Shown here: one piece after another, positions 18,243 through 30,189 of the stretch | Layout of the letters: every line of letters starts with the position of its first letter | Numbering within the stretch: the stretch's first letter is position 1 | Assembly (NCBI GenBank): GCA_000611775.1 | Contig: KK106984.1 | Location: 2,328,580-2,392,579 of the forward strand | Source of the DNA: Umbilicaria muhlenbergii | Taxonomy: Eukaryota; Ascomycota; Lecanoromycetes; Umbilicariales; Umbilicariaceae | DNA: 64,000 bases | Reading direction: 5' to 3' | The notes under the pieces: generated by a model | Database searches by the model: none | Told to the model about the DNA's origin: nothing | The model's input: the letters and a program-made list of their open reading frames with translations, nothing else | Program-made: the position numbers and the translations under genes

Positions 18243-19109
18243 CGTGGTGGGGTGGAAGGTGGAATGGTGAGGTTTGGGTTGAAAGAGGTGGAGGTTGAGG
18301 TCGAGAGACGTGGGGAGGGAGGGATTGGGATGGCTGAGTTGAGTTGGGAAGGAAGGGTGGTTATGGTTGGGGTTGGTGGCTTAGGGAGATGGAAGAGGAG
18401 GATGGAGACATTAATTGACTAGGCGACGAAGGGATGACGAATGGAGTCAAGTGAAGAACAATGGTATAACAATATTGGAAGAGTGGCGGTCTCTCGCATG
18501 GCAATGGCGAAAGTGGGCAGCAATGGGGACAGTGGCGGTGGCGGTGGAGGTGGAGGTGGAAATCGAAGGCATGGTGCTGGTGAGCGGCACACGTCGGGGC
18601 GGACTCAGACGAGATCTTCAGCTGACGCCCGTCCGCGGCGCCGAACTAGGCATTTGGCTTTCGGGCCTTTTGGTGGGGTCACTGGCTGGGAGTCATTCAT
18701 TTAGTTGGTCGACTAACAAGCTTTCCTCGGCTCCTCCGGGGTGCGGCCAACGCAGGCACGCCCCAGGCACGCCCCGCACGGCAAGGCGAGGAGGGGGTGG
18801 GAAGGCTAGGGACTGGTGCTAAACGGCAGCTTCAAGCCCCGAACTGCGCATGACCCTTCATACCCGGATCCATGCCGTAGACCTGCAATAGAAACCTTCC
18901 CTGGATTACGCTGTAGACTCCATTTCCGTGTAATGTAGAGGAACTCCCAGCCCATACATGAGGAAATTGCTGAAACGAGGGTATCTAGTGAGTCCACCGT
19001 ACCACATACAACCAACGCAGATGCCCATCCGGCCCAATCGCTTCCATTGCCCCTTGCCCATCTCATAACCTCGTCCCTCGTCACTACATCCAACCGAACT
19101 CCGCCTCTT
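18243..19109. other. Intergenic: upstream of the small basic protein gene, downstream of the 832-aa gene
   Basis: No gene supported. The first 180 bases upstream of the ATG are GA-rich on the plus strand, that is CT-rich on the sense strand. A GGTGGC/GGAGGT run occurs at 18530-18560. The frames at 18415-18822 have no family features. Confidence 0.4.
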
Positions 19110-21677
19110 TCAAATATACACCGGTGCCTTGACGAGAACACTCCTCCCCCTGACCTCCACCGCCATAAACGCCGCAAACCTCACCCGCTCCTCCTTCGGC
19201 CCGCCCTGTTGGCCCTGCCCGCCCACGCTCCCCCTCGTCCCCTCCTTCTCCGCCGGTGCGTTCTTCTTCGCGATCAAGCCCCCGAACATCGTCTTCTTCT
19301 TTCCCCCACCCTGCTCCCGCTCTTTCAAGCTCTCCCGGTCCGCCTCCCCGGACGCCCCGTCTTTCTCGTCCACGCTGGCGATACTGGCCTTGTCGTTGAC
19401 GTCGATGATCGGCCCCTCGCCCGGGTTCGTGAGTGCCGGCAGGGCCCCGTCCACCTTCATGTATGACTCGTTGATTGCCGTGCCGGGGAGGACGTACTCG
19501 ACGAAGACGTCCCGACTTTCGAGCGGAAGGTTGGCCGCGATCCCCACGGCGAGTTCGACAATCATGCTGACGCCTCCTTCGAGGCCGGGAGGGGCAGGCT
19601 CTTTCAGATGCATCTCCAAACACGCAATGAGCTTCATAATGAGGTTGCTCGTGAGCGTGCTCCGATATTCGCCGGCCTGCGGCGAGCTGAGCATTTCCTG
19701 GAGACCGTCCAGCGTGGCCAGTCGCCAATTCGCGATCTTGACCAGAAGTGCATCTTTCTCCTCATCAGACGGAGTCGGAGCTGCGAAGCGGCGGAGGTTT
19801 TTCTCAATGATCTTGAGTTGAGAGCTGAGGCCTGGTTCGAGCGCGGGGTGGAAGTAGCGGTCAAGGATCTCGTCCACGAGCCAGCGAGTGATGCACGCGC
19901 GCCCAACCGCCGTCATTTCTTTGGTGCCCGTTGAGGGTGCGTCTTTGTTGACGTGGGGAGAAAGCCAGAGGGGGATGGAACGCCATTCTTTGCGGATATT
20001 ATACGACAGTTGAGCGATGGCGCCGTCGAGCCGGTTGAACCGTGTGGCATATTCATTGTCGTCGAGGGATGTGTGCGACTGAGCCAGCCGTTGATGGGCG
20101 AGAGTGTTCTGGAGCTGTTGCACCTGCGCGTCTTTGTCGAAATAATACTTCTTCACCTTGCGATACTTCTCCTCTGATTGAGAATGTTAGACCATCATCC
20201 TTTCTAAGAATACCACTCGATGATATGTTCGAGTCAACTTACGTAGTTCTTCATGCCTTGCTACTAATTGGGTTATATCAAGGCCCGCGAGATCATCCCG
20301 GGATCGACTTGGCGGAGGTGTACTCCGACCTTGTTCGCCGGAGATGGCTGTCGCCATTGGTGCTGGCTGTGGGGGCCCTCTGTAGTTAGTGCCCTGTTGG
20401 TTGTTAACGCCTAACTGGGTTCCGTGGCTCTGGCCTTGGCCACCTTGACCGTAGGGTTGGTAGCTTGACCCTTCTCGTGGTAATCCAGCTGGTGTGTTTT
20501 GTTGACCTGCTTCCATAGACCTTCTGTTCGGTGGTGGCTGACCGGGCGGAGGACCCATCAAGCCCTGAGCGTGGGGCGGGGGTGGGGGAGTAGTTTGAAG
20601 CGTTGGAGAAGGTGGCTCGTATGGCTGCTGAGAGACCGGGTCGGTTGATTGCCGAGAAGGAGGTCTACTGATCTGTGTTTCAAGGTTAGGTTGTTGTAGA
20701 AGATCCTGCGTTCCTCGCAGGGGCAATGGATGGCTCGAGGTCGAGGTTGTCGATGTAGGGGAAGGATGATACGTTTGGTACTGCGAGTGCTGTTGAGATG
20801 GGGGCTGTTGAAGCTGGTAAAAGGATGCAGCCCCTCTTTCCCGAGCGGGAATTTCGCGAACTCCTTGTTGATCGGGTGGCTGCCGGTTGCTCGCGTCTAT
20901 GTTCACTCGTTGTTGCGACGGGATTTGACCATGATACTGCTCGTGCTGAGCTGAATAACGATGTTGCGGTGCTCGAACAGGATCCTTCGCTGGTACGGCA
21001 GGAACTCCAGACGTGGATTCAGGGCTCAGTCCCTCTGTTTTCACTCCGCCTTGAGCCTCCTCGTCACCAACTGGAGGAGAGTACGTGCTAGGGCTGGGGC
21101 CTAAGGGCCACCGCTGCTGTGTTTGATGGCTCTCGACGTTCGTAGCTATCTGAGGCGTTGGAGCCTTCACCCGTACCGATGCAGTTCGGTCAAGGCCTCG
21201 CTGACCGCTGGGCGGCGGCCTGGTGCCTGGTTCTCGCGCGGAACCGATGCCAAAGAAACTCCTCTTACTTCGCCTTTGATCTTCTTTCTGTGCAGCGACA
21301 GGCGGTGCGGGTTTGTAGAAGGTGGGTGGATCCTCGTCGCTCGAGGGCGATTCAATACTGCGCGGGGACGGTCCGACCAGTTGGATTGTCGGACCACCGA
21401 AGCTCGACGGAGGCGATCGTTGACTTTGTGGGCTGGCCGGTACACTTTGACGACGAAGGCGTGCTTCATCCGACACCAAAGGGCGCGCGTAATTGTTGTT
21501 TCCTCCACCTCGCGCGTACGCTGCGCCAGCAGATGTTGGTGGTGGTGCGAGGGCGGGTGAATGCAAGGGCGTTTGAACGGGCGATGCTGCTGGATATGGT
21601 TTGGGCTCTTGCGCACTCTGAATAGGCAGAGACGCTTGTGATCGATTGGACTTGAAGAGGGAATACTTTGAGGGCAT
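19110..21677 (-). CDS. Uncharacterised fungal protein with disordered N-terminus and conserved helical C-terminal domain
   Basis: Exons 21677-20243 and 20173-19110 give 832 aa; the 69-nt intron (GTAAGT, acceptor AATCAG) joins RHEELQ to EKYRKVKKYYFDKD. Residues 1-450 are Pro/Gln/Ser-rich and probably disordered (polyglutamine-like QQ pairs, PPPPP runs, RRSKRSFFGIGSA). From about residue 465 a coiled coil begins (KKYYFDKDAQVQQLQNTLAH), followed by an ordered region of about 250 residues with RFNRLDGAIAQLSYNIRKEW, TAVGRACITRWLVDEILDRY and GVSMIVELAVGIAANLPLES. The C-terminal 90 residues are again low in complexity (Lys/Glu/Gly) and end in FAAFMAVEVRGRSVLVKAP. The layout matches a conserved ascomycete family I recognise only as hypothetical. 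Possible roles as a cytoskeletal or membrane-trafficking scaffold are guesses. Confidence 0.8.
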
Positions 21678-23407
21678 TTGGAAAGTGAGTGTTGGTGAGA
21701 AGCCTGCGCCTCCGGTGTCCAGTCCCCGGTCCCAAGTGGATTACTGCGAAAGAGTAGCTGTGGGGTTAGTCCGGCGTTATCGTTACAGTATGCCTCGATC
21801 TCACCGCGCCTGTGGGGATTCAAAATAGAAGACAGTGATCCCAGAAGCTGGCCGAGCCTCTACACACGGCGGCGCTGTTTCGAGACACTTGGCTTTTGTG
21901 CGATCTGGCAAGGCTACAAAGGGTCTAGGGGGTAAGCTCTTGGGTCGTACATGGAGCTCCTGGATCAGCTGAGGAACCTCATCTCCTGCCACCACCGCCT
22001 ACAGCTTTCAATGAAGATAACCTCTCAGCCCTTACCAATGCGGACTATTGACCGGTATAGCTTTGGCCGCGAGCCTTATACGAGATAAATGCCATTCTAG
22101 AGATTGAGTGTAACGCTATTCTCACTCCAAGCCCGTGAAATGCCGCTGACAACGAGGCTGTGTACAGCATCGGTCAGCTTGCCACACGTGCACATGATAG
22201 ACATTGAGTTGCATAATCGGGTATTTGATGTATGCATGTTTAGAAGACGCATGTTTAGAAGATGGCATTTGGTAAGCTGGTGATCTCGTTTGAATGTCCT
22301 TCTGTTCAGATAACGGTGAGGGCTGATTTCCTTGAAGCTTCCCCACGGGATGCGGCGGGAATAAGCCAGTTATTAATAGCATCGTACCCCGTTGTCGCTC
22401 CGCGTCATGCAGACCGCGAGAGCCTCGGGTGGGTGACCCAGAATATCAGTCCATGCTGACGGCATGATGCTTCCTGCTCCTATACGGACAATCATTCAAT
22501 AAAATCCGATACAGTCATACTCCGTCCACGGGACACATCAACTGTAAGCTTAAATCGCGTAGTTGTATATTCGGGCTCCAACGGGCCGACGTGGCAGTCT
22601 CAAGTGTCTTGTGCCTCGCTCTTCCGCTGGCCGTGCCTCGTTGGACCAGGGCCAGCGCCAGAGCCAGAGCCAGGGTGACGCTCGTCCTTGTATCCGGCGA
22701 CCGGACTCGACCACGCGGCTATTGGAAGGAATGCCGGCTGATCCCGAGGGGCATTCGAGCTCGCCGTCAATAAGATGGACAGCGTTGGGTATACGTATTG
22801 TGGAAAGTGGCTACCGGCAGCATGTATTATTGTGGACGACCCCGCAAGTAGCAGTACATTCCAGTCTGTAACACAGAATGCCGTTGCCTTAAGGTAGATC
22901 GTGGCACTCGTGGTTGACAGCCAACCGCCAGCCTGCAAGGGCTCACACGCGTCAGGTAAAGTCCATTGTCGATCGTCGTTTCATCCCCAAAGAGGACTGA
23001 TGCTCGAACCCAAGGCGGGCCTTCCTTGCGACTAACGCTCAAATGCGACAAATGACAGGGCGGGACTACTGCATTGTTCAACCCGGTGTGTTGATTCTAC
23101 CGACACGGAGATGAGCAGGACCTAGCCTGAAAGCCATCCGACTGGCAGCTGGAGCGCGTATCGGGCAAATCATAAGGGAGCAATGGGTACGTACACGTAT
23201 GGAAATCCTCAATTGAGAATTCCGAAACCCCATTCACAGTACTCAAGAGGCGTCATCAGACTCCTCGTTCATTGTCCTTCTGCCTGGCTTCTGCCTGTCT
23301 GTGTTGAAACCTATCTCTCTCTTTCCATTTTCGATCAGAGAACATCATTATTATTACTCCTCCTTTCCCAAAACACTCCATAGCAACGTCTGCCATACTA
23401 TCTCAAC
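21678..23407. promoter_or_regulatory. Divergent intergenic region (832-aa gene and small secreted protein gene)
   Basis: Holds the upstream regions of two divergent genes. The last 130 bases before the secreted-protein ATG are CT-rich (about 23265-23345: repeated CTGTCT, TCTCTCT, TTCC), consistent with a fungal core promoter or leader. The rest shows only short unconvincing frames. A short direct repeat AGAAGACGCATGTTTAGAAG occurs at 22241-22260. Confidence 0.4.
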
Positions 23408-23908
23408 ATGCATTCTACTCTCAACTCCGCGAGGACATTCATCCTCGCCTTAATGACGCTCTTCCTCTCCCTGGCAAATGCATACATGGAGGTCACCCGG
23501 TTAGAAACACATGCAAGCAGACATCGCAACATCACAATAGATTGTTCGTCCCCACTCCCCCCTCCCACTCCCTTCCCACCCGTTCACGATCCCCCAGAGA
23601 ACCCCTCGACTGACCTCTCCACAGTCACATTCTTCGACCAAGCGGACAACGGCTCCACCACCTGCAACTCCACCTTCTACCCCTCCACCAGCACCCAAAC
23701 CTACTACCCCGGCCCGCCCTTCTCCATCGCCTGCACGAACCCCCGCTTCCGCTGGTACTTCAACACTTTCGACAACAGCTCTTCTTTCTCGCTGTACCTC
23801 CAACATAGTTACAATGATAAGGCGTACGTGCAAACTGATGACGATTCCCTCTCTCTTCCTTCCCTGAGAAGATCTGCGACTAATGAGGCCCGCGTGGTAC
23901 GGAAGTAG
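23408..23908 (+). CDS. Small secreted protein, unknown function
   Basis: The frame starts with a clear signal peptide (about residues 1-25: TFILALMTLFLSLANA). The whole stretch is open, but two segments look like introns whose lengths are multiples of three: 23544-23624 (81 nt, weak GTTCGT donor, CCACAG acceptor, proline-rich if translated) and 23824-23871 (48 nt, GTACGT donor, CTGATGAC branch, GAGAAG acceptor). Spliced, the product is 123 aa and reads RNITIDF-TFFDQADNG and SYNDKA-SATNEARVV; unspliced it is 166 aa. The mature part is Asn/Thr/Ser-rich with several N-glycosylation sequons (NGS, NST, NSS) and two cysteines in the spliced form. I do not recognise the family. It could be an effector-like or cell-wall protein, which the sequence alone cannot show. 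Confidence 0.65.
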   Translation: MHSTLNSARTFILALMTLFLSLANAYMEVTRLETHASRHRNITIDCSSPLPPPTPFPPVHDPPENPSTDLSTVTFFDQADNGSTTCNSTFYPSTSTQTYYPGPPFSIACTNPRFRWYFNTFDNSSSFSLYLQHSYNDKAYVQTDDDSLSLPSLRRSATNEARVVRK

Positions 23909-24705
23909 TGTCGGTGGCTTCAACACCCTCGAGGGCACCTCCGATACCATCTCCCCAACCGCGAATCAGAATTTCACATGCAGGCGCGATCGTTGCGTTT
24001 TGGACGAGCGCAAAGGCCCGATTTTGGTGGCGATTAGTGGGGTGTCTGCTAAATGAGTTCCTTGTGACCGGCAAGGTCGGCATTGGGAGGTAGATGGAAA
24101 GACCATAATTGCTAACTGCTTTGGAGAGCGGTTAAATAGGGCGCATGGGCAATAGATGATAGAAGGACGGCAATAGATGATAAAAGAATTAATATAATTC
24201 AAGGAAAGGTTTGATCCAGATGACACACTTTTTTCTGGAGACAAGCAGGCATCAGGAATATCGCTCGTCGAGCGGCAGTTTTGAGCGGAGTGGCAGAGTC
24301 GACTCTGTTTGCAGCTTGACCTCCAACTTGCCGAACCTGTTTACAAACGAACATGCATCGCTCAACCAAAGGTTAGAATCAAGGCTCGATGCCGAACAGA
24401 TGACAGTTCTCATCGGAGGAACCCCTCGACTACTCCAAAATCAAGGGAGACCTTGGAGTACATCCAGCGTAGATAATGATTATACAAATCGATAAATATG
24501 AGCTCTACTCCGCACAAGTTCGCTATAAGGGTTTCTTTCAATCCCCTTGGTTGTTGCATTGTCAAGATGATTCTCGACTGGAAAATGCCAATAAGTCTTG
24601 TCACACCTACCTGGCCTTAGTGACCTTTGAGTGAAGAGATATCTGATGAATCTGCTAAAAATCCATTGCTAATACGAGCCAGAGTACACGGCATCCCAAA
24701 CCAGA
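23909..24705. other. Convergent 3' region of the secreted protein and MFS genes
   Basis: AT-richer than its flanks, with a short direct repeat GGCAATAGATGATA at about 24147-24160 and 24170-24183. No gene seen. Confidence 0.4.
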
Positions 24706-26448
24706 CTATAGCGCCATCCCCTTCGTCATCCTCGCACCCCCCTCATCAGACGCCACACTCTTAAACGACAGCCGCCGAATCTTCTCCCCCTTCCAAACCA
24801 GCAGAAGAATCAAACAAGACCCGACAATCGAAAAGAACGCAGCCATCCCAAACACCCAACCGATACCGACCTTTGCCTCCCAAGGGTCCACAAAGAACGG
24901 AACCGCCAACCCCAACGACAGCCGAAACAATGCCATGATGTTCGAGCTCTCTTGCGCGTGATGCGTAAAGCACTCGGCGACATAGTTGATGGACACGGGC
25001 ACGCAGAGCATGGCCCCGAAGGTGAGGAGGAATGCCCCGACGGCAAGCACCATGTAATGCAAATGATATTCTAGACTCGCACCGAAGATTCCCAAGCCGC
25101 AAGGTACTAGGACGGCTGGTACCCATAGGCAATGTAGACGGTACTCTGGTTTCCAGATGCCGCCGCGCCGCCGGCAGATCCATAATGGAAGTCGATCATT
25201 GATCAAAGCGCCGTATACTTGTGCGAGGATAACGCCGAACCAGAGGGAAAAGCTGACTGTAGGCTTGTGAGCACATTTTTTATGGACGCAAGGACCACCG
25301 AGGAACTCACATGCAGCGGTTTGTAAAGGACTGAATCCGTACCCACCCCTTTTGACCGGCTCCTGGAGGAACACGGCGAGCAGAGTGTTGACCATGACAA
25401 ACCAACCAAAGAAGATGAATTGATAGGAGCAGATCAGAAATCCCACAGGAGAAGCCCCAATCAGGAATGGGGTCGCGGCATACCAGGCCTGAATGATCAA
25501 TTAGTCTTGTACTGCAGTTTATTTGTAATGAAGCTTACAATATGCGACATGGTCACCTGAGGGACGACGCGAGTTCCGGGGAAGAAAGTGAGTACTCTGT
25601 TCGGAATGAACGAATGCGGTAAAACAGGGTATATCCTCGTGGCGCCCCTCGTAAAGCCCGTCTCTTCCAAAAAGCAAAAGACAAGAATAGCGACCAGAGC
25701 CTGAAGCCCAACGGTCCACCAGAATACAATGGGCCACGGCGAGTTTTGGACAACGAAGCCCCCAAAGGTGGGTCCTGCAACGGTACCGAGCAGGAAGCTG
25801 ATGGCTAACGTCGTAAAGGCGACCCCTCGTTCGTGCAGAAAGAAAATATCCATGATAGCGCCGCTTCCGAGGATCGTGGGGACGGATCCGAAGAGGCCGC
25901 TGAACAGTCGGGCAACAACGAAGGGTTTATACTGATCCCTATGTGTCATAAGGGCTGACCATATGCCGCATCCTACAGTAGCTAGCAACGTCCAAAATAT
26001 GATCGAACTCTTGCCGAACTTCTGCGCTAATGGAACCAACAAAAGTGGGCCAGCGGCGACGCCAGCTATGGCGGCGGAGACCTAAAAGATGGACTTCATC
26101 AGTTATATGTGATCGTGCTGTAGTATGAAATCATAGCGACGTTAGGGCTCATACAGCATATGACGTCTCCACCAAGGTTTTGTGGTAAACCTTCGCTTGT
26201 GCTGCCAAGGCAAGCTGATTCGCAAGAGCTGAGACATTACTAGCAAACCCGGCCAGGCATAGGATTGCCAGGATAAAGTACTTCTTCCGTTGAGGCCAGT
26301 TTAAAGGGTCCTGGGGGTCGTCAGTCGGTTGTGGAACGAGAACGACGCCATTCGCAGTGGTTTTCGCATCAGCCAGCTTTGCCTCTGATAGGGGCGGCGT
26401 TACAACGCCCAGAGCTTCGACCTCTGGTTGTTCCTTTAGGTAGGCCAT
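24706..26448 (-). CDS. Major facilitator superfamily transporter (DHA1-like)
   Basis: Exons 26448-26155, 26081-25539, 25488-25311 and 25256-24706 give 521 aa, the usual length for 12-TM fungal MFS exporters. Donors GTATGA, GTAAGC and GTGAGT; the third intron is 54 nt and open if unspliced, but removing it restores LQTAAFSFSLWFGV. The cytosolic N-terminus ends in DDPQDPLNWPQRKK, the signature lead-in of fungal DHA1 drug:H+ antiporter-like proteins. Membrane segments follow from FILAILCLAGF; GPLLLVPLAQKFGKSSI is the loop 2-3 motif A region, with the usual charged residues partly replaced, and an NSPWPIVFWWTVGLQALVAI segment follows. The C-terminal tail is basic then acidic. Start is MAYLKEQ because the longer frame begins at a non-ATG codon. 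Substrate unknown; no biosynthetic partner genes adjoin it. Confidence 0.88.
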
Positions 26449-28086
26449 GGCAGCAACTGACTGAAAGCAAACCAAGGGACAGAATCTCTAGCAAATGTAG
26501 AGATATGGGTCAGAGGTCAAGAAAGTGTGGCAGGACTGCGGGCCAGCATGCATTTATCGACGGAAAACAATGATACAGCACGGAGCATACTGGGGAAAGC
26601 CACGTTCCTTCTGCCATGCTTCTGACATAAAGATCTGGAGCCCCGCGACAGCACAAACCGTGCCATCCTTCTCATCCTACTGGTAGCCCCCAAGCCATGA
26701 CTGCATACACGCGGAACCCCGAGCTGGATATCGGCCCATGTAGCCCAGAGAAACAAACGAGAAGCTGCCATGCACTCCACATGTAACCAAAACACCAATC
26801 AAGTAAACTAGCATCTAGATCCGTAAGAAACGAGTCGAATCAATATGCAGTCAGCTGTGCCAGCTTTTCCAGAAACCCTAGAACGGCATCAAACCCTCGA
26901 ATTGATTGGTATTCCATCAACTGGCCTGTGCCGCAGTGATACCAACCGTCCCACCGAAATGTCCCGATTGCAGCACTGTGCCCTTATCATCCAATGCGTC
27001 CTGCAGCGACATCCGCCCCGCATGGAGCTAGTCATGTCGCATCCTGACGTGGGACTTGTGGGACCGAGACTGCGGTGACAAATCAGCGTCTCGGTTCTCC
27101 CAAGCCACGGTGGAACGAGTTGTGATAAAGAACTGCAGGCTGGCATAGGGAATAAGACCGTTGGAAGGATGGGCTTAGAGATGGGCTTGGAGTTGGTCAT
27201 GAGATAGATGGATGTTCAACGTTCGTTTGCGGGGCATAACGCCTTCCAGAGCTTGGCGACGTCGATTGGGACTTTACCCAGACCTGAACCAACAGCTTCC
27301 AGCCTCAACTTCAAAAGGACATGGCTTGGCAGTACCAGACCCTAGGGTTTGAAAAGTAGCGAGATTAGTTGTTAAATGGCCAAGGTTCGCGGCATACATA
27401 CAAGGAAAACCCCAAGGGCCTCCATGCAACAACTCAGGCATCAATACGAGGTCCCCTACCCATCACTTTATGAACCATGATTGAAGACGATGCGTGCATG
27501 GTTGGCATTTCCTACCATCCCTTCAGGCCCCTTGACTTTGAGGGATCCTTCTTGGCAGTATGTGGGACCGGCAAGGACGTGGCGCAGACGGGTGTGGATG
27601 TGGTGAAGGATGCGGAGGCGGGGCATGTTGTTGGGGTTATACAGACGATGGAGTGGAGGGGGCAGGGAAAGGGAGATGCGGCGGGCTGTGTCGAATGCGG
27701 TTTGGCGGTGATTGATGGATGTCCTGTTAGGGCTTTTCGTGTATAACGCTAACGAAAGAACGTTGCGATACTTCGGCTTCTACGGAGTACATGATAGGTA
27801 ATTGAGTGGCAGGTGTATGGATGAGTTAACTAGCAGTCTTCAGCCAAGGACCCTCTCGATATTACAACAACAAACGATATGTAAATGCTGATAGTAACCA
27901 TTGAATAGATCCAGGATCTGTACCATCTCTAAGTTGAGCGTCGCTCGAAGTTTGTATTCGCTGTTGAGTAGTTGAGAGGACCCCCAGTTGAGGACTGACG
28001 CTTACTTTGACCACACGTTTGGTGGATCAAGTTCATTTCTACATAACATGACCCAATCTACGGAAGGAGGGCGAGAGATTTGTTCA
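26449..28086. other. Intergenic: MFS upstream region
   Basis: No gene supported. The longest frame (27477-27746, plus) encodes 89 aa with no family features. The final 120 bases contain a weak copy of the dispersed repeat described separately (27964-28016). Confidence 0.4.
27964..28016 (+). repeat. Weak copy of a dispersed repeat
   Basis: Aligns with the core of the copies at 48803 and 54868 (TGAGTAGTTGAG, then GGACTGACGCTTACTTTG, then CCACACG). About three quarters of the positions match, many differences being transitions. Only the central part is recognisable. Confidence 0.5.
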
Positions 28087-28946
28087 TCACAGCTTGTACT
28101 TACTTACCATTGCATCCACGTCCTCACCTTCAACGCAGTCGAGCTTATCCCTCACAACTCGCTCTACTGCCTTACTGATTTCCTCATCGCCCTCGAGCAG
28201 ATCATACCACCCGTTCGCCTTCTCATTCCCAAGCAGCTCAGCAGCAACAGCCGCCACATCTGACCTGCTAACTTGACCCTTGGCACTGGTCCTCCCCAAT
28301 GTAACTTTTCCCCTAGCTTCGTCGTCTGTCAGATACCCCGGCCGCAACACAATAGCTGCGAAGCCATCTCCTCTTTGCTTCGCCAAAGCAGTCAGGCACT
28401 CATCGGCGTCGAGTTTGGCAGTATAGTAGTGCTTCAGCGTTTCAGAATTGACCTTTTGAGAGCCAGCCCACTCATCGTCGCTCCACCATGGAGGCTGGTT
28501 GCGACGACTGCCGTTGTAGGACACCATGAGAAACTTGGTGATGCAGGGCGTGAGCATAGAGGCGCGGATGAAGTGCTGGGCGGCGTCACGATCGATGGCA
28601 TACGTGCGGTTGGAGCCGCCTTTACCACCAGCGCCTGAGAGAAATGAGCTTGTGAGTGCGGACAATATGAGGAGAGACCCAGAAACTTACCTGCGGACCA
28701 GACGACATATTGAGGCTTCACTTCATCGAGGACGCTCTGGGCTTGCTGTTCGCTCTTGATGTCTTCCAAACTGCGGACTAGAACGTCTATCTTTCCGGGT
28801 TGACCGTGGCCCTTGGAGAGGATCTCCTCGGTCTGGGATGGGTCTCGGATCACACTCGTGACGCTCCAGGAGCGGCTGAGCAGCATGGGTGTGAGGAGCA
28901 GAGAAACTTTGCCATGGCCACCAAGGAGTAGAACTCGAGGGGGCAT
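28087..28946 (-). CDS. NAD(P)-binding Rossmann-fold protein (atypical SDR/NmrA-like)
   Basis: Exons 28946-28691 and 28634-28087 give 267 aa; the intron (GTAAGT, acceptor CTCTCAG) joins VVWSAG-AGGKGG. The N-terminus MPPRVLLLGGHGKVSLLLTP carries a GGHGKV nucleotide-binding turn after the first beta strand. YVVWSAGAGGKGGSNRTYAI then DRDAAQHFIRAS and FLMVSYNGSRR follow, typical of atypical short-chain dehydrogenases of the yeast YMR090W type. Later TAKLDADECL, LRPGYLTDDEARGKV and QVSRSDVAAVAAELL complete the family pattern. Proteins of this kind bind NAD(P)H and may act as reductases or redox sensors; substrate unknown. The family call is secure, the activity is not. Confidence 0.88.
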
Positions 28947-30067
28947 CTTGGGTTACTGCAATGTTGATTGATAGGTCACTGAAAGGTAACTAATTCTGCC
29001 ACGGTTAGTCCTTGAGTGAGGGCCGGTCTAGGTATGACGCATTGCCGCGGGAGAAAACTCTCATCGGCTGCCGCATGGCTGCTGCATGGCTGCTGGAGCG
29101 GTCAGTCCAGCTTGATGATGCACAACAGATGAGAGTATGGCATTTGCCAACTTGCAAATGCCAGCCCCTGATGGACATGGTTGCCTGCTGTGAGGTGCAG
29201 GAGGATCGGAGTGTTTGCTCTGCTGCCATGCAGTAGATTGAGGGCGATCGGTCACGGGACATGGCGTTAGCTTCGAGATTTGGCTCAACGCGTCGGAAAG
29301 TGGCTAAAGTCATGACTTCAGACATGCACTCCACTCCCGAAACGCCAATCGACAAGGTAAGATCTTACTCCATACCTAGGTCGGAGGCATGTCCTGTCAC
29401 AATCCCATGTACGACTCCGCTCTGACTCACGGAATTCCGTCTCAAGGATCAGCCAAGCTCAAGATCCACAGCCCAAGGCAGTTACTCTACACAGATTCGC
29501 GAGGGATCGGACTGTGGGGACCCGGCGTTAGAGCTTCACTAACAAAGTCGTTTGCATCATCTCTACAGGCATCTACGAGGAACATTCCTTGCACGGAATC
29601 CAATCTCATTTCAGATCTACCTTTCTTTACTTTTGCTTTTCTCTGGAATCAGCAGTCATCCCTGCGGCGAGAATCCTCAACTTTTTGGGCGTTTCATGAT
29701 GTAGCCTTTCGCCTTTCACCTGTCAGGTCCTGCGTCTTGGCTAACTCTGAATCCCCTCGTTAGACCGCAATGGGTTTACTGTTGCATGTCAGTGCCATGG
29801 TTATGGATGTGCCTGAGCCTTAACACGGACGTCTCTTTGACCCACACGTATTCCATGATCTGTCAGTGCTAGAGTACCTTGACCGCTTCTCTACGAAAAC
29901 GGAAGCCAATCGCATTATTCGACGTCACTGGTGACAGGAAGGGGCCATCAGTTGATGTAATGCTCTAGGCAACCAAGGTGGTCTGATTGGAAGTGAGAGT
30001 ATCATTCACCTCGCTGACCCACATGAATGCATGCTTGCCCCTCACGCTTTCGTCCTTTGTTGAGGGA
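28947..30067. promoter_or_regulatory. Divergent intergenic region (Rossmann protein and con-6)
   Basis: No gene seen. Towards con-6 there are stress-response-element-like pentamers AGGGG (29940-29944) and CCCCT (30038-30042). Such pentamers are frequent by chance, so they are only candidates. Confidence 0.35.
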
Positions 30068-30073
30068 TATAAA
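30068..30073 (+). promoter_or_regulatory. TATA box of con-6 (candidate)
   Basis: TATAAA in the context GGGATATAAACC lies 117-122 nt before the con-6 ATG. A pyrimidine-rich leader follows, as in highly induced fungal genes. Confidence 0.55.
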
Positions 30074-30189
30074 CCTCCTCAATCACCCAGCTGTTTCCTC
30101 CATCATCAATCTACATCCACAACTTCGAACCATAACATACACTCAACCCCTACACATCCAACTCCACCACCACAAAACCCATTATCGAC

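Noticed and set aside
19129-19821. 230-codon plus-strand frame
   Set aside because: Shadow of the C-terminal domain of the 832-aa gene on the minus strand.
21167-21823. 218-codon minus-strand frame overlapping the 832-aa gene start
   Set aside because: Different frame of the same region, no family features, and the competing frame has the coherent low-complexity protein and splice join.
27477-27746. 89-codon plus-strand frame
   Set aside because: Isolated, no domain, no introns or neighbours supporting it.
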